From assembly GCF_004011695.2 (NCBI RefSeq), contig NC_082405.1:3161001-3225000 (forward strand): a stretch of DNA of 64,000 nt, given 5' to 3'. Positions 34,857 through 46,200 of this stretch are shown here, one piece after another. Numbering within the stretch: position 1 is the first letter of the stretch; each line of letters starts with the position of its first letter. The position numbers and the translations under genes were made by a program. The notes beneath the pieces are model-generated. The model did not search any database. It worked only from the letters and a program-made list of their open reading frames with translations, and was not told where the DNA came from. The stretch is from Ascochyta rabiei. Lineage: Eukaryota > Ascomycota > Dothideomycetes > Pleosporales > Didymellaceae.

Positions 34857-35803
34857 TGTCTGCACTGGCGACAAATCGACAAGGTGTACAGGAGCGGCGA
34901 GAGCGGGGCATGGTAACCAGACGCGTGGAAAGAAGAGCGCGATGGATGGAACTGCATCTGCCCATGGGCTTGGAGATGTTGATGAGTGCGCATACACCGT
35001 ACAACCCTCATATCATCTGCCGCTCTCCAAGGCTCCATCCATTTTCCACTTCCTTATACTTAATATATTCCCTCTCTATATCGCTCACATCCTGCAGCAC
35101 ATGTCTCTGCTTCTCCCTAAACGCCTGCTTATTCGCATTACTGCTAAATGGATAATCAACCGGTCACATGGTTATCCTTTGTCAGACTCATCTGCACCAA
35201 CTGCTGGAACTATGGTACGATGAAGTACGCACCCGTCGTATTCTAGGTATCGGTATTCCACGCTCGCTCAAACGTCGTTTCGTGCCGCAGCTCCGTTGGA
35301 CTGATTCTGTCAATGAACATCAGCAATTCTGCACCGTTACGCCGGACGATCAACGCGGGGTGAAAGCGGTGCTGCAAAGAACGCGACTCGCGCCGCGGGC
35401 CAGGGCGACGAGAGTGGTGAGATGGGACATGTGCATGGTGAATGGCAAACGACAGCAACTGGGATTCGCCCGTGGCGGTCTGGGGGGCGAGGATACGTTG
35501 CATGCGCATGGGAGCTGCAGCAGAGCGGTCTACTCATGGCAGCCATGTCACTGTGATCGGTACACAGGCTTGCACATAGATGGCGCATGCGGCCTGTCGT
35601 TCAGCTGAGCTGGACATGGAGAAGCCCGGTGCAGCTGCGCCTGACACTGGCTAGTGCGCTGACTGCCTGAGAATTGTTGCTTCCTGGGTAGAGTCTTCAG
35701 ATGAAGCGTGAGGGGGAATTGAAAAGGCAAGGCTGGGTTGATCACACTCTGACGCTTGTTACTGACTACCTCTCGAATCTGAATGTCGTCGTCAAGTGCA
35801 AGT
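34857..35803. other. Intergenic region with a patch of unusual codon-like composition
   Basis: About 950 bp between the AAA segment and the end of the GMC gene. A plus-strand open stretch (about 35168-35608) begins with some 70 codons rich in CGT, CTG and GGT (LLELWYDEVRTRRILG), unlike the surrounding fungal DNA, then becomes GC-rich and featureless. I do not recognise the peptide, and there is no neighbouring partner. Confidence 0.4.
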
Positions 35804-37831
35804 CTACTTGTTCGCAGCTTTGATGAGGTCCGCAGCCTACACACGTTAGCTTCCAAAACCCCCCTGGACAAGAATTCCGGCTCACCTTCTCTCCGATCGC
35901 ATACGCGGTAGCCATGGTATGCGCCCCTGGGATCAACGGAATGATACTGCAATCCACAACCCTCAACCCCTTTGTCCCATACACTCTGAGCTCACCGTCC
36001 ACGACACCGCCTAGCTCCCTTGGCATCATGGCCGCAGTGCCGACTTGGTGCGCGTTACTCGCGTACAACTTGTCCTGCTTGATGAGCCAGTCTTCTACGT
36101 CCGTGTCCGAGGGAAGATTTGGGCCGGGATCGAGTTCGACGGGTCCGAGGGGCGCGAGTGCGGGCGATGTGGCGAAGTGGTGGCGAAGATATTGTTGCAT
36201 GCGGATGTGAAGTTGCAAATCGATGGGGTTGCTGAGGAGACGGTAGTCGACGATTGGTGGGCCTAAAGGATCAGTGGCGTTCAGTCGGATCGTGCCACGC
36301 GAGAAAGGCTTGAGGAGGATTGCTGTGCCGCGTGGCGAGCCCTGGAACAGGTGCTCGAGGATGGCAGACGTGTTGGACAAGAATGAATCGAGTAGGATTG
36401 ACTTTTGGGCTGCGTAGCCGGCGACAAGTTCGGGGGGTGTATCAGCCGGAAGGTACTCGGAGGGATCTTGGACCTCGACCTGCTGCACCAGGGAGGTTGT
36501 GAGGTTACCAAGAAAGGCTGGTCCGGGGAGGAAGATGCCACTGCATACAATGTACGCTGCATATGGACCGGTGTTGTTCTCTTTATACTCGGCGATAGCT
36601 TCGTTTCTGAAACTGGCGTTCGTGTTGATCTGCGCGGGATTTGGCCAGATGTCTTTGGTGAAGTTGTATTGGCTCATGGAGAAGGAGTGATCTTGCAGGT
36701 TCCAGCCTACACCCGGCAAGTCTACGACGACATCCACACCAGCTCCTTGCAAGACGTCATGCGGACCAATGCCAGATAACTGCAAGAGTTGTGGCGTTCT
36801 GGTGGCTGCAGCAGACAAGATGACCTCCCTTTCTGCTTTGACGAGGAAAGTAGTGTTGTCGCCATACCTTGGTTGTACGACCACGCTGACGGCTTTCTGA
36901 AGCCCTTCAACCTGCTCAAAGTTGACCTTAACGACTCTGTGCTATGTCAAAAGATGGTAGTTTGCTCGGGGTGGCACCTCAAGCCAGTGGCCAATGCCTG
37001 CAAAGCTGCGGTTGTAACCCGTCTCAGGATTCATCGCAGTCGGAACCCAAAAGACACCATGGGCATCTCCGTTGGCGTGCTCCTTCTGCACCACAACGCC
37101 CTCTTTCTCCACCCATCCTTTCCACTGAATTCTCTGTCCGGGGTACTGGTAGGGCGGGAATGCTGCATGGATGGGTGTCGAGTTGCCCCATGCCCCCAGA
37201 TCGTACGTCATCCCGAAATCCTTCATTTCTTGTGTAGGCTCGTGAAATGTTGAGCTTCTCTTAAAGTATGGAAAGATGCTATCCCAATCCCACCCCTCAT
37301 TCCCGGCAAATTTGGACCAATTCTCATAATCGTGTCTACTGCCTCGATTGTGGAGCTGGCCATTGACGGCACTGGCCCCTCCAACGACACGGCCATTTAT
37401 TACCGGGAAAGTCCGATTGTTGACGTTTGGTTGTGGCACTGAAGTGAGATTGTAGAGAAACTCTGGCGCAGGGACGTTCCATGGCGGCATGAACGAGTCA
37501 TCGAGTGCGAGAGAGCCGAATTCGATCATGAGCACAGTATCTGCGAAGGTGAACAGTTTGATCAGCTGTGCGACTGCGTCTCAACTTCAATTGCCCTTAC
37601 TAGTACCGTCTTCACTCAATCGGTCGGCTACCGTTGTGCCAGCAGTGCCTGCTCCCACTTGGTCTCATCAGAGTGGGTTTAGACCGTCGATCGAGTGTAC
37701 TCACCGACAACGTAGTCATACTGTTTGTCGAGATCTGTGACACCGCGCTTCACAGTTGCACTTCTCCATTGTGTCGGTAAACTATTGACGTTAGTCAGAA
37801 CCGCGAGAATCCAAAGCCAATGTGTAAACAT
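35804..37831 (-). pseudogene. GMC-family FAD oxidoreductase with an in-frame stop codon
   Basis: Exons 37705-37831, 37601-37657, 35886-37540 and 35804-35836 would give 623 residues. The signal peptide is MFTHWLWILAVLTNVNS. The FAD-binding motif VVGAGTAG spans the first intron, followed by VLMIEFGS and GRVVGGASAVNGQLHNRG. The C-terminal half has the second GMC signature (SAAATRTPQLLQLSGIGP), catalytic His in NAHQVGTAAM and the end GAHTMATAYAIGEKAADL. Both halves are in one frame but are split by TAG at 36942-36944, just after NYHLLT and before HRVVKVNF, where homologues continue without a break. No intron can remove it. Such enzymes are secreted alcohol, glucose or aryl-alcohol oxidases/dehydrogenases; the substrate cannot be read. 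As it stands, a 260-residue truncated product is expected. Confidence 0.75.
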
Positions 37832-38713
37832 CTTTGTGAATTTGTTTGTTATTTGACTTCAGGACATCTCTCTAGGTTTATGTACTTACACGTCCGCTTA
37901 GCGATCAGGCGACGATAATACAGTTTTCCTTTTATAAGGCGGGGTTTGCATAAAGTCCTGCAGCGACAGGGCACATCATTGGCCCATAAGTTTCCTTTCC
38001 TTGTACGGATGGAAAGGCCGGGTCAATACTGTAGCGACACGAGAGAAATCTGCTCTGATTATAATTTCGAGACAAGACGTCTAGGTGGAAGTCAGAGTTG
38101 GGTTCATGCAGCTACAAAAGGCCAGAAGCTGTATACCAAGGCGCCTGCATGTTGCACGCTTGCACACTTGCTGATGCTAGACGATCGTACCTCGAGCGAA
38201 AACTAAGCTTCGAGCTGTGATTCCATTGGTCGTCCGTGTGCATTCCGGTCTGCGATTTTCGTCTTCCCCAACTGCAGGCGGCATTGAGCCCACTTGCAAA
38301 AATAAACCGCCGGACGAGTCCGGATAATGATGCGACGGAACATCTTGCAGCGATTTGTCCAGCAAAGAGGATGACTACGAGCAAACAGAGAACGAAGGTT
38401 AGCTTGCTACCTTCCTACTCATGCCAAACTAGTGCCTTGGCAACACGATTGTAATCGCTTAATCGTGGGCTATGATGACCTCTCGAAGTATCCATGTACA
38501 CAGAGTGCGAAAGCACACTGTGCTCAAAGCCATTGGTGAATAAAGGATTAAGTTTGCCATGTGCAGATGGGTGATCTCGATATAAAATGCGAGAAACATT
38601 GAAAATCGGGTATCAAACGGCCTCACTGTATGCTCCCCGCACATTGAGCTCAATTTCCCCTCCAGCTAGAGGTTTCTTGCAGGGGGGACGATTGCAATCA
38701 GCCATAGACATGC
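37832..38713. other. Intergenic region, GMC promoter and 3' flank of the Fta1-like gene
   Basis: About 880 bp between two minus-strand genes. I see a TATAAGG-like box at 37935, about 100 bp upstream of the GMC start, and no gene or repeat. Confidence 0.55.
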
Positions 38714-39880
38714 TCAGATGCCATCCGTGTCTTCGTCTGTCTCCTTGCTCTTCGCCTTGGAGCGCTTCTTGTTGTTGCCGTTTGCTGTCGTGGCCGTGCT
38801 GGTAGTTCGTTTCCTCCTGCCAGCCTTTGCACTCGTAGTCGAAGATGACGTACTGTCTACAGGGCCGGTCGACAGATCGTCTGGCAAGAACTTTCCGCTG
38901 CCGGCAGCTTCTCGGGCGAGTGACGTAAGAAATTCCTCCACAGCCAGCTGGCCTGCACTGGCATCCTGGGAGGCCCCACCCTCATCTGAAAAAGACGTAT
39001 CGGCAAGCGTATCCGGCGCGGCGAGCTTCAGGCGCTCCGTACCTAGGTGGAAACTGTTACATGATATGCGAGATACCTGCACCTTGGGGTGTGACACGTC
39101 GAGTGCCAGGTGTTTGGCGAGGTAGCTGGACAAGGCTGCTGTAAAGGGGTTATCGCGTGCATGCTTTCCTCGTGTGACGAAACCAGGAACATCGGCGGCG
39201 GCTATAGTGACATCGATGTGTTTGACAAGGGTCGTCGTGTCGGGGAAGGCGAGCTGTATGTTGAGCTGACGGACGACGTCTTGGATTGATTGTGTAGAGG
39301 CGCTAGCAGACAGATGCTTGAAGTATGTCTCCATACTCGCTGTGATGAACGTCGACGGAAGCTTCAGTGGTGCAACATACGCGTCGAATGTTGTCCGTAG
39401 GTACTGCAAGAAGACCTCTCGTACTGGCCCTGGCATCTTGACCAACAGCAATGGCAGTGCCGAGAAGCCGTCTGGGGCGACGGCGTTAGTGGAGTCTCGT
39501 AGGAGAAGAGCATTGTATGACTGCTTCTCGTACTCGAGGCTCACTTCGATACCCCGCGCCTCCGTAGGTGGTGATGGTTGTGAGGACTGTGAGGCCTCTG
39601 GGTCCTGCAATTGACGATGGTGGTCAATCCACGAATCCTCGTCACCAAGCAGGGCCCAGCTGCATTCTTCTAGCGGACCCAGCTTGGCTGTGTCTTCGGC
39701 GCTGGCGAAGTCCACCTGAACACCACGTACATTGTCACCCTTCAGCTGCTCCTTCAGTCGCTTTGCATGCGTGCGAAGGGTGCGTCCGGCGAGCAGGGGG
39801 GTTTCGCCATGATGGAGTGGCGATAGGCGATAGAGGTTGTATGTGCGGTTGTAGAGAGGATAGGGTGGGATGTCGTTCAT
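38714..39880 (-). CDS. Probable inner kinetochore protein of the CENP-L/Fta1 family
   Basis: A single-exon gene of 388 residues starting MNDIPPYPLYNRTYNLYRLS; an in-frame ATG 15 codons upstream is less likely. The opening, LYNRTYNLYRLSPLHHG, then LRTHAKRLKEQLKGDNVRGV and GPLEECSWALL, fits the fungal Sim4-complex subunit Fta1 (CENP-L, yeast Iml3), which sits on the constitutive centromere-associated network with CENP-N. The middle is a mixed alpha/beta domain (LLLVKMPGPVREVFLQYLRT). The tail is basic and Ser/Thr-rich (KAGRRKRTTS and NNKKRSKAKSKE), suggesting nuclear import. The call rests on remembered N-terminal motifs and is moderate. It is divergent from Hsp88, with 367 bp between the start codons. 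Confidence 0.5.
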   Translation of the reverse strand: MNDIPPYPLYNRTYNLYRLSPLHHGETPLLAGRTLRTHAKRLKEQLKGDNVRGVQVDFASAEDTAKLGPLEECSWALLGDEDSWIDHHRQLQDPEASQSSQPSPPTEARGIEVSLEYEKQSYNALLLRDSTNAVAPDGFSALPLLLVKMPGPVREVFLQYLRTTFDAYVAPLKLPSTFITASMETYFKHLSASASTQSIQDVVRQLNIQLAFPDTTTLVKHIDVTIAAADVPGFVTRGKHARDNPFTAALSSYLAKHLALDVSHPKVQVSRISCNSFHLGTERLKLAAPDTLADTSFSDEGGASQDASAGQLAVEEFLTSLAREAAGSGKFLPDDLSTGPVDSTSSSTTSAKAGRRKRTTSTATTANGNNKKRSKAKSKETDEDTDGI

Positions 39881-40247
39881 GGTGCTCTCTGTTTCTGTTT
39901 GGCACGCATTGGACGACAGGCGCACTGACGGCGATGTTTGGGAGACGCGTCGACGCGTTCGTGCGTTCCTGCCACGATCAGCAGTGACGGAAGGTGCGGT
40001 GGGTCCCGCCTTGCCGCTCGTGGCCTAGCTCCAGCATGCCACATCTGCTGGCGGGGCAAAATCTTGTTGGTGCTCGAAAGTTCGGTTTGCTTCTACGACG
40101 CAAAAGCCAGGCCTGCACGCTCCACCCATACAAAGCACTCTCGCTGTGGCTGCAGACTCGACCACTTTACACGAACCTCTGCTTTTCACCTTTGTTTGAT
40201 ACCCCTCTCCTTCCCCAGTAACCGATACCCCGCGAACTTGTGTAAAC
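39881..40247. promoter_or_regulatory. Divergent promoter between the Fta1-like gene and Hsp88
   Basis: A 367-bp segment serving both genes. The Hsp88 side is pyrimidine-rich just before the ATG (CCCCTCTCCTTCCCC). I looked for arrays of NGAAN heat-shock elements and found only scattered half-sites, so no element is called. Confidence 0.5.
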
Positions 40248-42738
40248 ATGTCTGTTGTGGGCATTGATATGGGTACGCTCAACAGCGTCATTGCTGTTGC
40301 GCGTAACCGTGGTGTCGATGTGGTGAGTAGCTATCACGACGCTTCAGTAGCGTGCCCTGCGCAAGACACAACATGCTGACTCCATGGTAGATCGCAAACG
40401 AAGTCTCCAACCGCGCGACACCGTAAGTGCCCTCACCGCCCCACCACAATCTTGCGCACAACGCCCTTACTGACACACAATGCAGGTCGCTGGTTGGTTT
40501 TGGACCTAAGAGCAGATACATTGGCGAGGCCGCAAAGAACCAGGAAATCTCCAACCTCAAGAACACCGTCTCGTCGTTTGTCCGCCTCGCCGGCCGCTCC
40601 CTCAACGACCCCGATGTCCAGGTCGAGCAGGACTTCGTCTCGGCCCCGCTTGTCGACATCAACGGCCAGGTCGGTGCTGAGGTCAGCTACCTGGGCAAGA
40701 AGGAGCAGTTCACTGCCACCCAGATCACAGCCATGTACCTGACCCGCATGCGCGCAACTGCATCCACAGAGCTCAAGCTGCCCGTCAACGATGTTGTGCT
40801 GTCTTGCCCCGTCTGGTACACCGACGCCCAGCGCCGCGCACTGCTCGACGCTGCTCAGATTGCCGGCCTCAACTGCTTGAGGCTGATCAACGACAACACG
40901 GCTGTCGCTCTCGGCTACGGCATCACAAAGCTCGACCTCCCCACAGCAGAAGAGAAGCCCAAGCGCGTCTGCTTTGTCAACATCGGCCACAGCAACTACA
41001 CAGCGACCGTCGTTGAGTTCAAGAAGGGAGAGCTCGCAGTCAAGTCGAGCGCGTGGGACCGCCACTTCGGTGGTCGTTACATCGACAAGGCCCTCGTTGA
41101 GCACTTCGCCAAGGAGTTTGACGAGAAGTACAAGATCAACGTCATGGAGAACGGCAAGGCTCGTTTCCGTCTGGCTGCTGGTGTTGAGAAGCTCAAGAAG
41201 GTTCTCTCCGCAAACAACATGGCTCCCATCAACGTTGAGTCGATAATGAACGACGTCGACGTGCGCGGTATGCTCAAGCGCGAGGAGCTCGAGGAGCTTA
41301 TCAAGCCCCTTCTGGAGCGTGCTACTGCTCCTATCGAGCAGGCGCTTGCCGAGGCCAAGCTCAAGCCCGAGGACATTGACCACGTCGAGATGGTCGGTGG
41401 TTGCACACGTGTTCCTTCCCTCAAGGCCGCGATCCAGGAGTACTTCGGCGGCAAGACTCTTTCCTTCACGCTCAACCAGGACGAGGCCGTCGCACGTGGT
41501 TGCGCTTTCAGCTGCGCCATCCTCTCCCCCGTGTTCCGTGTCCGTGACTTCTCTATTCACGACATGGTCAACTACCCGATCGAATTCACTTGGGAGAAGT
41601 CGGAGGACATCCCCGACGAGGATACCAACCTCACAGTCTTCAACAAGGGCAACGTTATGCCATCCACTAAGATCCTCACTTTCTACCGAAAGCACGCTTT
41701 CGACCTGGAGGCCAAATACGCCAAGCCTGAGCAGCTGCCCGGCAAGGCCAACCCATGGATCGGTCGTTTCTCTGTCAAGGGCGTCAAGGAGGACCCCAAG
41801 GGTGACTTCATGATCTGCAAGCTCAAGGCTCGCCTGAACATTCACGGTGTTCTGAACGTCGAGTCTGGGTACTATGTCGAGGAGGTCGAGGTCGAGGAGC
41901 CCATTCCCGAGCCCGAGGGCGAGAAGAAGGAGGGTGAAGTACGTGTTCCAGCTTCCCCCATTGATTTTGAAGGCAACGAGCGATCCATCGAAGAGCCTGC
42001 AGCCAAACGGCGCAAGCCCAGCTCTGAACCTGTACTTGCGCGTCCTGCTTCTGCGACCGTTGAACAAGAGCTAACAATTGACACGCAGATGGACGTCGAT
42101 AAGGAGAAGGAGCCCCCAAAGATGCGCAAGGTTAAGAAGCAGCAGAGGAAGGGCGATCTTCCCCTGTCGGCAGGCACAGCTTCGCTCGATGACTCCACCA
42201 AGAGCCTTCAGGCCGAGCGTGAGAACGCTATGATTATGGAGGACAAGCTTGTTCAGGACACTGAGAACGAGAAGAACAACCTGGAGAGCATGATCTACGA
42301 GCTCAAGGACAAGATCATCGACCAGTACGCTGAGTTTGCCAGCGACGACGAGAAGTCAAGACTCACCGCCAAGCTCGAGCAGATTGAGGTAAGCTCGGAT
42401 CGTTGTTCGAACAACACAACGAGAATCTAACAATTGCGCAGGACTGGCTGTACGAAGATGGTGAGGACGCCTCCAAAGCACAATACGTCTCCAAGAAGGA
42501 GGATATCCGCTCGATCGCCGGACCCATCGTACAGCGCTACAACGACAAGCTCCAGGAGGAGGAGTCGAAAAAGCGTGAGAAATGGGAGAAGGAGGCCGCC
42601 GCAAAGCAGGCTGAGATCGAGCGTCAGAAGCGCGAGGCCGAGTCCAAGAAGGATGGCCAAGCTCCTCAGACAGAAGAGAAAGATACCGAAATGGCAGATG
42701 CCGAGACAACCAAGCCTGACTCTGTCGAGGAGTCGTAA
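40248..42738 (+). CDS. hsp88: Hsp110-class chaperone Hsp88/SSE1
   Basis: Exons 40248-40322, 40391-40422, 40486-41938, 42089-42388 and 42442-42738 give 718 residues, the usual Hsp88 length. The ATPase domain starts MSVVGIDMGTLNSVIAVARN and has LVGFGPKSRYIGEAAKNQE, CFVNIGHSNYT, WDRHFGGRYIDKAL and EMVGGCTRVPSLK. The Hsp110-type beta-sandwich (IHDMVNYPIEFTWE) and the helical lid (KAQYVSKKEDIRSIAGPIV) follow. The protein is a nucleotide-exchange factor for Hsp70 and a holdase in the cytosol. The intron 41939-42088 has a GTACGT donor and a GCTAAC branch with CGCAG acceptor, yet is 150 nt long without a stop. Retaining it gives 768 residues with an insert containing AAKRRKPSS. Similarity and length favour splicing. 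Confidence 0.95.
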
Positions 42739-43264
42739 GGTATTTGGCAAGATGAAAAGCATGGATGAGTCATGACCGGGATTGTGTAAAAGCATTTTGG
42801 GCGCGATACGGAACGGGCACCTAGGTTATGATCATGTTAATGCGACGCGATGTTTATGATAGACCGAGACATAGATGAATGAGTACGAGATTCTATTTAC
42901 AACCAATCGTGCTCGTAAGTGACCTTATGAGGGCGATTTTATAATGACACGAGCCTGTGAATTTGCTGCCTCAACACATCAAACTCAGCCTGAGTCAAGT
43001 CTGCATGAGGAACATGCGAGACATTTATCCATCAGCATTAAGCAATCGTCAGTCTGGGCAGTGTTGCGCATCATGATCTTGGTGGCTTGCACAGCGACCA
43101 ATGGAGAGGATTAGTACTGGGTGTCTCCAGGACCACGATTTCTGGCGTACTTCACGGACTTTTGCAACATGACTTGGCACAGAAAACACTTGCTACTGAA
43201 TTCAGATAAAACAAGAGCTAATAATGATACACTACCCTCCAATAACTCCAAAAAAAACCATCGC
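42739..43264. other. Convergent 3' intergenic region between Hsp88 and the PKS
   Basis: These 526 bp hold both gene ends. It is AT-rich with a short A-run near 43249. I see no gene, repeat or RNA. It marks the left border of the putative metabolite locus. Confidence 0.6.
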
Positions 43265-46200
43265 TCAAGCCTCTGGCAGCTTAGCCTTGGTCTTCCCAAC
43301 AATCACCGCCGCCAGACTCTTGATACTCCCACTGGCCAACAATTCCAACACCTGCAAATTACTCTCGAACATTCTGGTAATGAAGTTTCTCACTTCAATC
43401 GCCGTCAGCGAATCCAGTGGGTAACAGCTCAAACTCCTCTCGATATCCAGCTCCTCAGCTTCCATCGACACGACGTCAGCAATCTTCTCGACCAGCGCAG
43501 CGCACACAACGATCTGTGCATCCGCGCGCGAGGCTGCACTGCGGAAGCGCGTACTCCACGGCACCACTGCAGTGGTGGAGTCAGACGAGCAGGCAGCTTC
43601 TGCAGCGGTGAGGAGATGGACAAACTTGGGGTCCGTGGACCAGAATGGTCTGACGGTAGGGGTGATGCGCATTCCCGTGATGGGATGGCCATTGCAACTC
43701 TTTAGTTTCCCCTCGACAGCAGCCTGAAGCAGACCGAGCACTTGCGCGAGGCAGATCGTGTCGCTGCCGAGGTTACGCGCGACTTCTGCTGCCTTTTCTG
43801 CATCTTCGGCTAGGTACCCGGCGTCCGAGACGGCTGTCAGGTCGAGCGATGCGGCGTTGATTCCCTGCGCGAGGAGGTGCTGCGCAAAGCCGTTCAGGAA
43901 CGTGTTGGCTGCTGCATAGGCGGCTTGACCACGGTTGCCGACTGCGCCGGCGGCAGAGGAGATGACAACGAAAAAGTCGAGAGCGGTAGCCGTGGAGGCG
44001 AGCGCATGGTGGAAGTTCCAGGCGCCCTGTACCTTGGAGGAGATGACGGATGTGTACTGTTCGTGCGTCATGTTCTCGAAAAGAACATCCTAGAGTCAAG
44101 TCAGCCCTGAATTAGTCAGATCAAAGGACGAGAGTTCACTTACACGCAGGACCATGGCACCGTGAACTATACCTCGGACGGGCGGCAGATCAGATAGACC
44201 TCTCAGGACAAGATTGTCAACATCTGCTTTGTTCGCAACATCGCAGCTGCGGACTATAATGTTGGCGCCAGCGGTATTCAAGGCAGCAATCTGCTCGGCG
44301 GCTTTTCCTTTCAGGGTACCGCTTCGAGAGAGGAGCACAATGTGTTTCGCGCCTCTCTCCACCATCCATTTGGCCATGCTACGTCCGAGACCGCCTGTTC
44401 CTCCGATAAGAATATAGGTGGCATCCTTTCGCAAGAGTGTGACGTCCTTCTTGATACGTGGAGCCTGGAAACATTTAGTAGGATTCGAGGACGCAGTGAC
44501 GTTGATACTCACCACAACGCGGTCACCATCTTGAGGGACAACGACAGCCTTGTCAGTGCAATCCGCTGCTGAGATATGCTGCAATGCCGCTACCATCTCC
44601 GAGGCACTGAATGATCGGATGCGGAGAATAGGCTGGATCTGCCCAGACCGAGACATCCTCGCTACGTCTGCAAGCACGCGGTGCAAGACCTGCGGACGGT
44701 GTTGCGCAATTGCTGTCATGTCTGTAGAGAAGATCGATGCATTCTTGTCCGCAGGCATGTTGAATGCGATGTTTTGCTCACTTCCCACACTGATGAAGCG
44801 ACCAAATCTGGCAAGACATGCCCATGTGGCGCAGAGCGTACGTTGCTCTTTCAACGTGTTGAAAACGACGTCGATGCCGTGTCCTTGCGTCATAGTTTGG
44901 ATCCTGTCGGCAAAGTACGTATCGCCTGTGAACCAGATCTTGTCTTGTACGATGGAGAACTGACGCATGATGAACAGTTTTTCATCTTCAGTCTTCACAG
45001 TGACCCATACGGATGCTCCGATTGTTTGCGCAACTGTCAGAACAGCTTGACCGACGGGGCTTGCAGCGTCGTGGATGAGAATGCTCTCGCCCTCGGACAG
45101 CTGCGCTTGGTTTTCCAGAGCATAAACTGCTGTGCAGTATGCAATTGGCATGGTCGCCAACTGCTCGAAAGAAATGTGTCCAGGTGCCTTGTACACAGCG
45201 TTTGAGTGTACGCGGACCATAGTAGACAAAGATCCTTCTGTTGTGATGGCGGCGACACGATCGCCGATGCGCAGGTTAGGCACGCTCGACCCAACTGCAG
45301 TGACAACACCACTGCATTCTAGACCAAGTGCAAAAGATTTCAGGTGGGCTGCTGCGTTCAAACCAGTGGCTTTGATCTGAATGTCGACATAGTCTTCGGA
45401 GAGAGGCTGCTGCAGACGGTCATCATCATCGAACACCAAAGTCTCGGCTGCGCCTGGTGCTGTAATGGATGCACGCAACGGTCTCTTGATGTCGCAGAAG
45501 CTGGCAAGCTCTGTGGCTGCCGGGTGGACTTGTTCATGGATGTAGTTGTTCAATTCATCGTCGTTGATGATTCGCGGTGTTAACAGCTTACCGTCTTTCA
45601 CGCGGAACTCTGTTTCCTTGGTCTCGGTTTGCGCACCGAGTGTCAGCTGAAGTACACGAGTGATGTTTGAGACCGTTTCGAGCGAATTCAGTTGTTCTCC
45701 AGCGTCCAAGTCGAGGGTAATGAACTTCGCTAAAGTACCTTCTGAGCGCAGAGTTCTGCTCAGACCAGAGACCATGTTTGCATCTGGATTCTTCGATCCA
45801 TGATAGGCACTGCGAACTACCCACAGAACGCCTTCAGCACTGGTGAGCATGGTTTTAAGTGCTGCAAATTGTGAAGCGCTGAGAGTTGACAGTAGTGGGC
45901 TGTCCAGTTCTGTCAGGACAAGGCACAGCTTGTTCTTTGCATGATGAGCCATGGTGTCGACAGTTCCCTGCGTGATCTTCACCCCGGAGGTAGTGATCAG
46001 CCGTCTCGTAAGAGCTGACGCGATCGCGTACTGTAGCTCGGTATCGCCGTGGATAATGACAACCTCGGCGTCGAAGGTTGACATGCTGGTGTCATCTTTG
46101 ATGTTTTGACTCTGCAAGTCTGGCATGGTTTCCCAGTCTAGCTTGTAGCAAAGCTCATGCGGCTCGTCTAATCCAGAAGCAGCTTTGGACGCTACGATTG

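Noticed and set aside
40433..42067. A 544-codon minus-strand open frame across Hsp88
   Set aside because: Antisense shadow of a codon-biased chaperone gene; it would also need to cross the introns of Hsp88 on the other strand.
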